This document shows positions 9,899 to 17,804 of a stretch of DNA of 64,000 bases, one piece after another. The stretch comes from Paenalkalicoccus suaedae (GTDB lineage Bacteria > Bacillota > Bacilli > Bacillales > Salisediminibacteriaceae), in contig NZ_CP041372.2 of assembly GCF_006965545.2 (NCBI RefSeq), positions 1,736,001 to 1,800,000 of the forward strand. Reading direction: 5' to 3'. The notes below the pieces were generated by a model, which was not told the DNA's origin, made no database searches, and worked only from the letters and a program-made list of their open reading frames with translations. A program made the position numbers and the translations under genes. Positions within the stretch are counted from its first letter, which is position 1; every line of letters begins with the position of its first letter.

Positions 9899-10405
9899 AT
9901 GGAGAAATCATTTAAACAAACGTTATTAGATATGAAAAAAGAAACTGAGGAACGATTACAGACAGACGAGGATCATGATACTGGTGAGCTATCAAACTAC
10001 GATAATCATCCAGGTGACGGTGGATCGGAGCTGTTTGAACAAACAAGAGATTTAGCTTTAGACGAACAATCTAGGGATCAGTTATACGAAATAGATCAAG
10101 CCCTTGCAGCGATAGAGGATGGCTCGTACGGTACATGTAAGGAATGTGGAAAAGACATTCCGGAAGAACGTCTTGAAATAGTACCCACTACTCTCTATTG
10201 TGTCGATCATGCGAAAGAGATGGAAGAGAGTCGCCCTGTCGAAGAGGAGGTTACTTCTCCAATTGAAGAGGAGGCAACTTCTTTAAAACAAGAAATGCGA
10301 ACGGAGTCTTGGCAGGACGTGGAAGCTCACGGCACATCCGATTCGGAGCAAGAACAATTTACAAAAGAGGAAGAAGAGGAGGATTATCATGACGAAAGAA
10401 AATAA
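9899..10405 (+). CDS. TraR/DksA-type zinc finger protein (YteA-like)
   Basis: A 168-residue protein. The N-terminal ~75 residues form a charged coiled-coil region and are followed by a DksA-type finger, TCKECGKDIPEERL ... LYCVDH, with Cys, Cys, Cys and His as metal ligands. An acidic Glu-rich tail of about 60 residues follows. Bacillus YteA proteins of this family are annotated as sporulation-associated; DksA itself binds the RNA polymerase secondary channel. ATG 9899 is preferred because TGGAGGATG lies 10 bases before it; an in-frame ATG at 9878 lacks such a site. The end overlaps a small downstream ORF. Confidence 0.85.
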   Translation: MEKSFKQTLLDMKKETEERLQTDEDHDTGELSNYDNHPGDGGSELFEQTRDLALDEQSRDQLYEIDQALAAIEDGSYGTCKECGKDIPEERLEIVPTTLYCVDHAKEMEESRPVEEEVTSPIEEEATSLKQEMRTESWQDVEAHGTSDSEQEQFTKEEEEEDYHDERK

Positions 10406-10535
10406 GAACGAAGGCATCGAAGAAACGAAGGAACAGGTGAACGATACGTTAACGGAAGGCACGATAGATAGAGAGAAAGAAGAGAAAGAAAAAGATAAGA
10501 AGGACAAGCAAGATGAGGAAGAGGACGGAAAATAA
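10389..10535 (+). CDS. 48-residue highly charged small protein, translationally coupled
   Basis: An ORF of 48 codons that starts inside the 3' end of the YteA-like gene in another frame (17-base overlap). It has a near-ideal GAGGAGG ribosome binding site 6 bases before its ATG. The product starts MTKENKNEGIEETKEQVN and ends in a Lys/Glu/Asp tract. It contains no Cys, no aromatic residue and no hydrophobic segment, so it should be a disordered or helical soluble polypeptide. A bidirectional hairpin follows directly. I recognise no family; the strong initiation site is the main support. Confidence 0.6.
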   Translation: MTKENKNEGIEETKEQVNDTLTEGTIDREKEEKEKDKKDKQDEEEDGK

Positions 10536-10540
10536 ATAAG

Positions 10541-10583
10541 AAAAAGAAGCTGGCCATGAATTAAATGGGTCGGCTTCTTTTTT
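10541..10583. terminator. bidirectional terminator between the YteA-like operon and pssA
   Basis: Hairpin AAAGAAGCTGGCC / GGGTCGGCTTCTTT with A residues before and T residues after, placed between convergent genes. Confidence 0.8.
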
Positions 10584-10597
10584 ATACTTACTTATTT

Positions 10598-11314
10598 TTA
10601 CATATCATGCTCATTAGTAGCAGTTGCATCTCTCAGACGTTTTCGCTTTAGTAAGATGAAGATAATCATGAAGCTAATATAAGCAAGAATTGCTAATATA
10701 ATTAGGCTTGAATATTCAATAGATTGATTGTACCTTGTTACTACAATTAGCGATACTAAAAGTAAGGTGATAAGGATCGAATATTTCGGGACGGGGATAT
10801 CTTTTAAGCTAGGAACCCGAATACGGCTTACCATTAACACACACAGTAACATGTAAATAGCAGAAATAACTGCTTGTGGGATAATAAAATTAAATATTGT
10901 TAGGAGTGCAATAATTCCCCCAGCTGCGGTGATAGGCACACCTGTAAAGTAATTCTTATCCCCTGTGTCGTCATCAATATTAAAACGCGCTAATCGATAC
11001 GCACCAAATAAAGGAAAACATGCCGCTATTAATAGTCCATAAAATCCTATATTTAAAAATGTAGATGAATACATAAGCATCGCTGGTGCAACACCAAATG
11101 TCACGATATCGGCTAGTGAATCTAATTCTTTACCGAATGCAGATTCTACTTTTAGCTTACGTGCAGACCAGCCATCCATACTATCAAGCATCATCCCAAT
11201 TAATATAAATATCGCTGCATTTTGAAGTTCTCCAGTGGCCGTTTGACCAATAGCGAGAAATCCAAAAAGAATGTTACCCATCGTTATTGTATTAGGAATA
11301 TGTCGTCTGATCAC
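10598..11314 (-). CDS. pssA: CDP-diacylglycerol--serine O-phosphatidyltransferase
   Basis: Makes phosphatidylserine, precursor of phosphatidylethanolamine, in the membrane. The 238 residues carry the complete CDP-alcohol phosphotransferase motif D-G-x2-A-R-x8-G-x3-D-x3-D, visible as DSMDGWSARKL followed by FGKELDSLAD. About seven hydrophobic helices follow, and the C-terminus ends in a basic KRKR stretch. The start IRRHIPNTITMGNILFGF is typical of the family. In B. subtilis pssA is followed by ybfM and psd; here it stands alone between a terminator and the divergent PRPP synthetase gene. Confidence 0.93.
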   Translation of the reverse strand: MIRRHIPNTITMGNILFGFLAIGQTATGELQNAAIFILIGMMLDSMDGWSARKLKVESAFGKELDSLADIVTFGVAPAMLMYSSTFLNIGFYGLLIAACFPLFGAYRLARFNIDDDTGDKNYFTGVPITAAGGIIALLTIFNFIIPQAVISAIYMLLCVLMVSRIRVPSLKDIPVPKYSILITLLLVSLIVVTRYNQSIEYSSLIILAILAYISFMIIFILLKRKRLRDATATNEHDM

Positions 11315-11601
11315 AGCAACACATCATTCCTTTCTGAATATGTCGTATAGTTCAACGTTATTATGCATACATCAATTAAAGAGAATGCTACTAATAAGTG
11401 CAGGTTTAGGTATCCTTTCTATGATAGCATTTTAAGAAGTGCTTTGGCTATGGGTATTTGAGAGTCTAATTCGGAAGTTTTTATAGTGCTTAAAGAGGGA
11501 ATCCTTTGAGAGCGAGACGCAAATTGTTTCAGCAAGATAAGATGATGTAAACGAAATTGTGGTACTATACATGTATAGATAATTTGCTAGGAGGAGTAAC
11601 A
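11315..11601. other. intergenic region between divergent pssA and PRPP synthetase genes
   Basis: About 287 bases that must hold both promoters. TACTATAC near 11561 is a plausible -10 for the rightward gene, but no convincing -35 is seen. I found no riboswitch or ORF. Confidence 0.4.
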
Positions 11602-12552
11602 ATGACATCTGATATGAATAAAATGAAACTTTTTGCACTGAACTCAAACAAGCCTCTCGCTCAAGAGATCGCGGAGCATTTAGAAGTTCCTTTAGGGAAG
11701 AGTACCATCACTCGATTTAGTGACGGAGAAGTCCAAATGAACATTGAGGAGACAGTTAGAGGATTTGATACATATTTAGTTCAATCGACATCTGAGCCTG
11801 GAAATGAACATTTAATGGAGCTTCTAATTATGATTGATGCGTTAAAGCGTGCTTCAGCCGAATCCATTAATGTGGTTATGCCGTATTATGGATACTCGAG
11901 ACAAGATCGTAAAGCGCGCTCAAGAGAGCCGATTACTGCAAAGCTTATCGCAAACCTTTTAGAAGCGGCTGGTGCTACGCGCATTCTAACCGTAGATTTA
12001 CATGCTCCTCAAGTCCAAGGCTTCTTTAATATTCCTGTTGATCAACTAATCGCGAACCAGCTTTTAGCTGATCACTTTTTAAAGAAAAATCTTAGCGATA
12101 TTGTTGTTGTCGCTCCAGAAAATGCAGGTACTGTACGAGCACGTAGATTAGCAAATCTGTTAGATGCACCGATTGCATTTATTGATAAGCAACGCAAGGA
12201 CGATCCAGATTCTGTTCAAGGTATAAATATCATTGGAGATATCGTTGGTAAACAGGCTATTATCATTGATGACATGATCGATACAGCTAGAACGATGACG
12301 TCTGGTGCTAATGCTTTAAAACAGCTTGGAGCAACGGCTGTATACGCATGTTGTACCCACGGTGTTCTGTCTGAGCCTGCTGTATCAAGAATTCGTGAAT
12401 CTGACTTAGAAGAAGTTGTCATGACAAATTCTATTTACTTACCGTCACATAAACGAGATGAGCGAATTACCGTTTTATCTATTGGACCTTTACTCGCTGA
12501 GGGTATTTCACGTGTGCACCAAAATGAATCAGTAAGCACACTTTTTGAGTAA
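11602..12552 (+). CDS. ribose-phosphate pyrophosphokinase, divergent paralogue type
   Basis: PRPP synthetase family, 316 residues. Family hallmarks are present: [43 protein letters not shown], and the catalytic flexible-loop Lys196 and Arg198 (DKQRK). The ribose-5-phosphate loop, usually DDIIDTAGT in Bacillus Prs, reads DDMIDTART (residues 223-231), and the usual PDHGGVTRAR block reads [10 protein letters not shown]. The gene is not next to glmU (gcaD), where Bacillus prs normally lies, so it may be a second PRPP synthetase. ATG 11602 is chosen because GGAGGAG lies just upstream; the frame is open to 11557. The next gene follows after 15 bases. Confidence 0.88.
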   Translation: MTSDMNKMKLFALNSNKPLAQEIAEHLEVPLGKSTITRFSDGEVQMNIEETVRGFDTYLVQSTSEPGNEHLMELLIMIDALKRASAESINVVMPYYGYSRQDRKARSREPITAKLIANLLEAAGATRILTVDLHAPQVQGFFNIPVDQLIANQLLADHFLKKNLSDIVVVAPENAGTVRARRLANLLDAPIAFIDKQRKDDPDSVQGINIIGDIVGKQAIIIDDMIDTARTMTSGANALKQLGATAVYACCTHGVLSEPAVSRIRESDLEEVVMTNSIYLPSHKRDERITVLSIGPLLAEGISRVHQNESVSTLFE

Positions 12553-12567
12553 TAGTAGGAGGAGCTT

Positions 12568-13650
12568 ATGCCAAAATCAAAGTGGTTTTTATTTTTATAC
12601 AGTGTTGTATTAATTCTAGTAACGATTAATCTAGCGGTAGAAGTTCCATTTATCTTTCGTCCAATTGGAATAGCTTTAGGATCTATTGCACCAGTTATCA
12701 TTTTAGGTGGTGTCCTGTATTATATTCTGAGACCACTTGTACATCTGTTAAACAAAAAACTTCCTAAAGTTGTGTCTATTCTGCTTATTTTTGCAGCGTT
12801 TGCTGGACTTCTAGCTCTTCTTATTAGAGTTGTCGGACCGATTATTGTGGAGCAAACAACGGAGCTTGTAAATAATTTTCCCTCCATCATTCGACAAGTA
12901 GAACGGTGGATCAATGAAACGTTGGCTTCTGATTGGGTTCAAGTGATTCAAAATGAACCGATATTTGAGCAATTTGATCCGTCTGTTATTACAGACAACT
13001 TATCTAATATTTTAGCGAGTGCAGGAGGTAGTATTCTCTCAGGTATTGGAATGCTATTTAGCGTCGTAACCGTGATCGTGTTAATTCCTTTTGTCCTTTT
13101 CTTCTTACTTAAGGATGGAAATAAATTCCCTGATAGCGTATTGAAAATTTTACCTAGCGACCAGCATAAAGAGGGTAGAAAAATCATGAGCGATATGGAT
13201 AACACGATTAGTGCTTACATTCAAGGTCAAGCGATTGTTAGTGTGTTTGTAGGTGTGTTTGCCTATATAGCTTACTTAATTATTGGTCTTGATTATTCGC
13301 TTATCCTTGCACTTGTGGCTATGTTTACAAACTTAATCCCGTTTATTGGACCATTTATTGGGACAGCGCCTGCCGTTGTAGTCGGATTTTTTAATGATCC
13401 TCTTACAGCAGTATGGGTTATTGTTGCAATAGTAATCATTCAGCAAATAGAGAGTAACTTAATCTCACCAAACGTTATGGGACACAAGCTTCAGATGCAT
13501 CCATTAACGATTATTCTTTTACTTGTAATCGCAGGTAACTTAGCTGGATTAATTGGCTTAATTTTTGCCATACCAACATATGCGATTTCAAAGGTGCTTG
13601 TGCAAAATATTTATCGTTTACTAAAGCTTAAATATCCAAACTTAAATTAA
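12568..13650 (+). CDS. AI-2E family (UPF0118) membrane transporter
   Basis: Integral membrane protein of 360 residues with about seven to eight hydrophobic helices and a central soluble region between the third and fourth (about 95-155). Family-typical segments include FFLLKDG, YIQGQAIVSVFVG, IPFIGPFIGTAPAV and the C-terminal IESNLISPNVMGHKLQMHPL. Family members include AI-2 exporters, Na+/H+ antiporters and transporters of unknown cargo, so the function is open. It has an AGGAGG site, lies 15 bases after the PRPP synthetase gene, and ends at a strong terminator. Confidence 0.85.
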   Translation: MPKSKWFLFLYSVVLILVTINLAVEVPFIFRPIGIALGSIAPVIILGGVLYYILRPLVHLLNKKLPKVVSILLIFAAFAGLLALLIRVVGPIIVEQTTELVNNFPSIIRQVERWINETLASDWVQVIQNEPIFEQFDPSVITDNLSNILASAGGSILSGIGMLFSVVTVIVLIPFVLFFLLKDGNKFPDSVLKILPSDQHKEGRKIMSDMDNTISAYIQGQAIVSVFVGVFAYIAYLIIGLDYSLILALVAMFTNLIPFIGPFIGTAPAVVVGFFNDPLTAVWVIVAIVIIQQIESNLISPNVMGHKLQMHPLTIILLLVIAGNLAGLIGLIFAIPTYAISKVLVQNIYRLLKLKYPNLN

Positions 13651-13661
13651 GGTAATAAAAA

Positions 13662-13696
13662 GGTGCATGATGGGAATCTTCATGCACCATTTTTTG
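13662..13696 (+). terminator. intrinsic terminator after the AI-2E family gene
   Basis: A 9-bp stem GGTGCATGA / TCATGCACC followed by ATTTTTTG. Confidence 0.9.
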
Positions 13697-13718
13697 TACA
13701 AAGAAAGGAGGCGTTCTC

Positions 13719-14567
13719 ATGTTTCATACATTAAAGGTGTATGTGAAAGAAATTATGAACGAATGGGCTAATGATAACCCGCCGCTGTTAGCAGCCGCCC
13801 AAGCATATTATTATATTTTGGCAATATTACCATTGATTGTGTTGTTGCTTGCCATCTTACCCTACCTGAATTTAGATGTAGAGCAGGTGCTCTCCTTAAT
13901 GGATGAACTACTACCACGAGAGGTCGTCTCTACGATAGACGAAACGATTATTGATGTCATTTCCACACCGAATGGTGGGCTCCTCACAGTCGGAATTATA
14001 GGCACGATTTGGTCAGCATCTAACGGAGTGAATGCGTTTATTATGGCAGTAAATGAAGCCTATAATTTCACAACAAAACGATCGTTTCTGGTGCATCGAG
14101 GATTATCGATCGGATTAACATTATTACTCATTTTAACGATCTTAACTACGTTACTTTTGCCAATCTTAGGAGACACGATTATTTCGATTATTGGACAGGT
14201 CATGCCTATGCCTAGTCATATTGAGCTGTTTTTACAAGTTATACGATGGTTTATTGCACTATTTGTTATGTTAGCAGTACTATCGGTGCTCTATTTTGTA
14301 GCTCCTAACGCAAAAGTACCTTTTAAACAAGTGTTACCAGGCGCTATGTTTGCGACTGCTGCATGGCTCATAATTTCATGGGGATTTGCTATGTACGTGA
14401 GTAATTTTGGGAGCTATTCTGCGACTTATGGAAGTCTCGGTGGTGTCGTTATTCTAATGCTCTGGTTTTTCCTTACCGGCGTAATATTTGTACTTGGAGC
14501 AGAGATAAACGCTATATATTATAGAAGACACGGAAGAGTACGTAAATTTCGAGACGAAAAAAGCTGA
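13719..14567 (+). CDS. YihY/BrkB family membrane protein
   Basis: A 282-residue polytopic membrane protein of the YihY family. It starts with an amphipathic helix and the typical NDNPPLLAAAQAYYYILAILPL segment in parts, then IIGTIWSASNGVNAFIMAVNEAY, RGLSIGLTLLLILTIL, and the C-terminal motif YGSLGGVVILMLWFFLTG. The old name ribonuclease BN for this family is a misassignment; its biochemical role is unknown. AAAGGAGG precedes the ATG. A bidirectional terminator separates it from convergent dapA. Confidence 0.85.
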   Translation: MFHTLKVYVKEIMNEWANDNPPLLAAAQAYYYILAILPLIVLLLAILPYLNLDVEQVLSLMDELLPREVVSTIDETIIDVISTPNGGLLTVGIIGTIWSASNGVNAFIMAVNEAYNFTTKRSFLVHRGLSIGLTLLLILTILTTLLLPILGDTIISIIGQVMPMPSHIELFLQVIRWFIALFVMLAVLSVLYFVAPNAKVPFKQVLPGAMFATAAWLIISWGFAMYVSNFGSYSATYGSLGGVVILMLWFFLTGVIFVLGAEINAIYYRRHGRVRKFRDEKS

Positions 14568-14605
14568 GCATACGCTCCTAATAGGAGCATGCTCAGCTTT
14601 TTATT
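14557..14605. terminator. bidirectional terminator between the yihY-like gene and dapA
   Basis: A long near-perfect inverted repeat: AAAAAGCTGAGCAT pairs with ATGCTCAGCTTTTT and the inner GCTCCTA pairs with TAGGAGC. A and T runs flank it on both sides, so it serves both convergent genes. Confidence 0.9.
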
Positions 14606-15492
14606 TATACAGCCGACGTGTAAAGTGTTTGATGAAGTAAATGCTGAAGAGCTTCACGTTCTGAATCGTTTAGTGGTGTCATTGGAAGTCTCACTCCACC
14701 AACTGGTACATTCATATAATTTAAAGCCTCTTTTACTGGTGCCGGACTTGGAGCAGCAAACATCGCATCCATAATTGGTACGAGTGATTGATGGATTCTA
14801 GCGGCTGAGCCGACTTGACCTGATGTAAATGCGTGAATCATTTGCTTCATATCAGAGCCAATAATGTGAGATGCAACGGAGACAATTCCGTCCGCACCAA
14901 CTGACATTGCCGGTAGAGTTAAGCTATCATCGCCACAATAGACGGTAAAGTCCTGTGGAGTATGTGACACAAGCGCCGTCATATTGTCCAAATCTCCACT
15001 AGCATCTTTGATGGAAACGATATTTGAGATCTCGCTAAGTCTCACAACAGTAGATACATCTAAATGTACTCCCGTTCGACCTGGGACATTATAAAGCATG
15101 ACTGGCAGAGATGTTGCACGTGCTACTGCTTCGTAATGTAAATAAAGCCCTTCCTGACTTGGTTTATTATAGTACGGAGTAGTATGCATGATTGCATCTA
15201 CCTGACACTTTTCAGCTAGCTGTGTAAGTTCAATTGCGGCTTGCGTACTATTTGATCCGCAACCTGCAATAACAGGTACGCGATTTCCAACTAGCTCAAC
15301 GGTAAACGAGTATAAAGCCTCTCGTTCAGCAAGTGTAAGCGTTGGTGCTTCTCCAGTAGTTCCAGCTACGACAATCGCATCAGAACCATTTGCAATAAGA
15401 TGATTAATTAACTTTCGTAACGCCGCATAATCAATATGATTGGATTCATCAAACGGAGTTACCATGGCAGTAATAACTTGACCAAAATTCAT
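14605..15492 (-). CDS. dapA: 4-hydroxy-tetrahydrodipicolinate synthase
   Basis: Condenses pyruvate and aspartate semialdehyde, the first committed step toward lysine, meso-diaminopimelate and spore dipicolinate. The 295-residue TIM barrel shows GTTGEAPTL (pyruvate binding), Tyr134 in LYNVPGRTG and Schiff-base Lys162 in VSIKDASGD. ATG 15492 is preferred to GTG 15501 because AGAGGTG lies 6 bases before it. Bacillus dapA normally lies in the asd-dapG-dapA operon; here it is single and preceded by a lysine riboswitch with its own terminator, so transcription should fall when lysine is plentiful. Confidence 0.94.
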   Translation of the reverse strand: MNFGQVITAMVTPFDESNHIDYAALRKLINHLIANGSDAIVVAGTTGEAPTLTLAEREALYSFTVELVGNRVPVIAGCGSNSTQAAIELTQLAEKCQVDAIMHTTPYYNKPSQEGLYLHYEAVARATSLPVMLYNVPGRTGVHLDVSTVVRLSEISNIVSIKDASGDLDNMTALVSHTPQDFTVYCGDDSLTLPAMSVGADGIVSVASHIIGSDMKQMIHAFTSGQVGSAARIHQSLVPIMDAMFAAPSPAPVKEALNYMNVPVGGVRLPMTPLNDSEREALQHLLHQTLYTSAV

Positions 15493-15552
15493 ACCTGACA
15501 CCTCTATTCAATAGAATTTTTCTTGAATAGAGCTAAATCAAAGCTTAGGCAC

Positions 15553-15778
15553 AAAAAATAGCAGCGGGGCCCGCTGCAAATGTGCATTGTAGCGTGAGAT
15601 AGCCCTCCATATAGCAAACATGCTATACGACAGTACTACTTTTATTAAAAGTAGCCCCAGCTAGTTGCAGTCAGAATTACAGCTAGCTTCGGCACGGCAT
15701 CCTTTCCGTTAAGTTCATAGAGATTCTGATCTCTTCCTTAACATACTCTTAAGCCATGCACCTCTAAACTCACTTCAA
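15553..15778 (-). promoter_or_regulatory. lysine riboswitch (L box) with attenuator upstream of dapA
   Basis: Read on the minus strand, this leader contains conserved L-box elements in the correct order: AGAGGTGC near 15756-15766, AAGAGTATG, GGAAAGGATGCCGTGCCGAA (near 15690), and GGAGGGCTATCTC near 15597-15610, which closes the aptamer against the 5' strand. These match the B. subtilis lysC leader. The expression platform is a GC-rich stem GCAGCGGG / CCCGCTGC at 15561-15577 followed by a T run, an intrinsic terminator expected to form when lysine is bound. Confidence 0.9.
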
Positions 15779-15810
15779 AACGTGTTGAAGTAATGTCATT
15801 TTCGTAACCA

Positions 15811-15839
15811 ACACTATCAGAGATAAAGCTAAAGATCAA
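15811..15839 (-). promoter_or_regulatory. putative sigma-A promoter of the dapA leader
   Basis: On the minus strand, TTGATC (-35) is separated by 17 bases from TAGTGT (-10). This places the start near 15804, just upstream of the riboswitch aptamer. Confidence 0.5.
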
Positions 15840-15887
15840 GGGGAAATAGTTAAACCTAAAAGATTCGTGATCGAAAGGACGTTCATT

Positions 15888-15916
15888 TGTGAGTCAAGCT
15901 TTAATCAGGTAAAATA
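15888..15916 (+). promoter_or_regulatory. putative sigma-A promoter of the FAD oxidoreductase gene
   Basis: TTGTGA, a 17-base spacer and TAAAAT lie 34 bases before the ATG at 15950. Confidence 0.5.
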
Positions 15917-15949
15917 AAAGCATCTTACAAGTAGATTAGGTGATTTGAT

Positions 15950-17080
15950 ATGACATCGTTCAATATTATAGGTGGAGGCATACTAGGTGCTTCGACCGCT
16001 TTCCATTTAGCAAAGCTTGGACATAAAGTAACCTTAATAGATGAATGTCACGCGGGACAAGCAACAGGAGCCGGAGCAGGAATCATTGGTCCTTGGCTTT
16101 CGCAAAGACGAAATAAGGCATGGTATGCATTAGCTTCTAACGGAGCGAAATATTATGAAGAATTAATAGCAATGCTAGAAGAGTTCGGAGAAACGGACAC
16201 AGGGTACAAAAAAGTTGGATCTCTGCATATTCATGATTTGGAGCACCGACTTGAAAAGAAGCATGAACTAGCTTTACAAAGACAAGAGACTGCTCCAGAG
16301 CTCGGCGAAGTTAGCTTACTTGATGAAGAAGAAACGCAAAAGCTGTTTCCTCTCATCGCAAAAGATAAAAAAGCCGTCCATATAACGGGGTCTGCGAGAG
16401 TGAATGGACGAAATTTACGAAGTGCCTTGATTCGTGCTAGTGAAAAACTAGGCGTTAAAATGGTGCATGGTGTAGCAGAATTAGCAGAAGAGAATGGTGT
16501 CGTAAACGGTGCGTACGTCGATAAAGAATTTTATGCGGCGGATAAAACGGCGGTGACAGCAGGAGCGTGGTCAAAGTTTTTACTTGAGCCACTAGGATTG
16601 CAAGGATTAGTAGAACCGCAAAAAGGACAGATATTACACTTTAGAATCAACGAAGAAAATGATCACTGGCCGGTAATAATGCCACCTTCTGAGTACTATC
16701 TACTCAACTTTGGACGCGGCCATGTCGTATTTGGTGCAACGCGCGAGGACAATAGTGGGTTTGATATTCGACCAACAGTCCAAGGTGTAAGCCAAGTGCT
16801 CCAAGCAGCATTAGAAATTGCGCCAGGACTAAAGGATGCAGAATTAATAGAGACACGAGTAGGGTTACGTCCAACAGCACCAGAATTTTTACCTGTATAC
16901 GGTCGTATTCCTTACAAAGAAGGTCTATATATAGCAGATGGACTTGGCGCGTCTGGTTTAACGGCAGGTCCTTTCTTAGGGAAAGAGTTAGCGCAGGTAA
17001 TGACTGAATCAGAAGGCTTATTAGATCCGATAAATTATCCAGTTGAGAGAGCCGTCAAAGAGATTACAAAAGACTCATAA
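15950..17080 (+). CDS. FAD-dependent oxidoreductase of the DAO/DadA family
   Basis: A 376-residue flavoprotein of the D-amino-acid oxidase/dehydrogenase and glycine oxidase fold. The N-terminus has the dinucleotide-binding motif FNIIGGGILGASTAFHLA, then TLIDECHAGQATGAGAGIIGPW, the usual FAD loop. The C-terminus has RVGLRPTAPEFLPVYGR and GLYIADGLGASGLTAGPFLG. Such enzymes oxidise amino or imino acids; the substrate is not deducible, though the neighbouring dapA makes an amino-acid role easy to imagine. No signal peptide. It is followed after 40 bases by a membrane protein gene. Confidence 0.85.
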   Translation: MTSFNIIGGGILGASTAFHLAKLGHKVTLIDECHAGQATGAGAGIIGPWLSQRRNKAWYALASNGAKYYEELIAMLEEFGETDTGYKKVGSLHIHDLEHRLEKKHELALQRQETAPELGEVSLLDEEETQKLFPLIAKDKKAVHITGSARVNGRNLRSALIRASEKLGVKMVHGVAELAEENGVVNGAYVDKEFYAADKTAVTAGAWSKFLLEPLGLQGLVEPQKGQILHFRINEENDHWPVIMPPSEYYLLNFGRGHVVFGATREDNSGFDIRPTVQGVSQVLQAALEIAPGLKDAELIETRVGLRPTAPEFLPVYGRIPYKEGLYIADGLGASGLTAGPFLGKELAQVMTESEGLLDPINYPVERAVKEITKDS

Positions 17081-17120
17081 AGGATATAGATAGATAAATG
17101 AGTTAAAGGAGACAGCAAGA

Positions 17121-17789
17121 ATGAAGACGTCATTCCTAGTCAAGCTAGCAGGATTTATATTGATAATTGGATTAGTATTGTTCCTCAACGATCGCTTTTT
17201 AAATATTGAACCAGAGAGACTACAAATATTCTTACTATCCTTTGGAGTACTAGCACCATTCATCTTTATTCTCATTTACATGATTCGACCTTTCTTCTTA
17301 TTTCCATCTTCTATTTTAGCGGTGGCAGGGGGATTATCATTTGGACCAATAATTGGTCCAGTCGCGACGTATATTGGCTCCCTTTCTGGCGCGATTTTAT
17401 CCTTTATCGTAATCCGTAAGTTAGGCAAACGATTTATTAAAAAGAGTTTCGGAGATCGCTACGAGGTGATTCAAACTCGTATCGAAGAAAATGGATTTTC
17501 GTACATTCTAGCACTACGCATAGTGCCTGTTATTAATTTTGATCTAGTAAGCTATTTATCTGCTTTATCTAGAGTAAATATGAAAACATATATTGGAGCT
17601 ACGATGATTGGGATTCTTCCAGGTACACTCGCTTTCAATCTGCTAGGCGCGTCGATTGCGGACCTTTCTTGGCAAATGATCGTACTCACGATCTCCATGT
17701 TTGTCGTTTCCTTTTTTATTCCTGTAGCGGTAAGGAAAGCGTTAAAAAATCGAAACATTGATTTACCAGATAAAGAGGCGTTGAAGTAG
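17121..17789 (+). CDS. TVP38/TMEM64 (DedA-related) family membrane protein
   Basis: A 222-residue integral membrane protein. Helices flank the family core: FFLFPSSILAVAGGLSFGP, then IGSLSGAILSFIVIRKLGKRF, and the later block ALRIVPVINFDLVSYLSALS with GTLAFNLLG. This VTT-domain family includes YdjX/YdjZ and DedA proteins linked to lipid scrambling and membrane-potential homeostasis; the exact role here is unknown. AAAGGAGAC precedes the ATG. The next gene begins 15 bases after the stop, so the two are probably co-transcribed. Confidence 0.85.
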   Translation: MKTSFLVKLAGFILIIGLVLFLNDRFLNIEPERLQIFLLSFGVLAPFIFILIYMIRPFFLFPSSILAVAGGLSFGPIIGPVATYIGSLSGAILSFIVIRKLGKRFIKKSFGDRYEVIQTRIEENGFSYILALRIVPVINFDLVSYLSALSRVNMKTYIGATMIGILPGTLAFNLLGASIADLSWQMIVLTISMFVVSFFIPVAVRKALKNRNIDLPDKEALK

Positions 17790-17804
17790 AGAGGGTGTGG
17801 CGAT

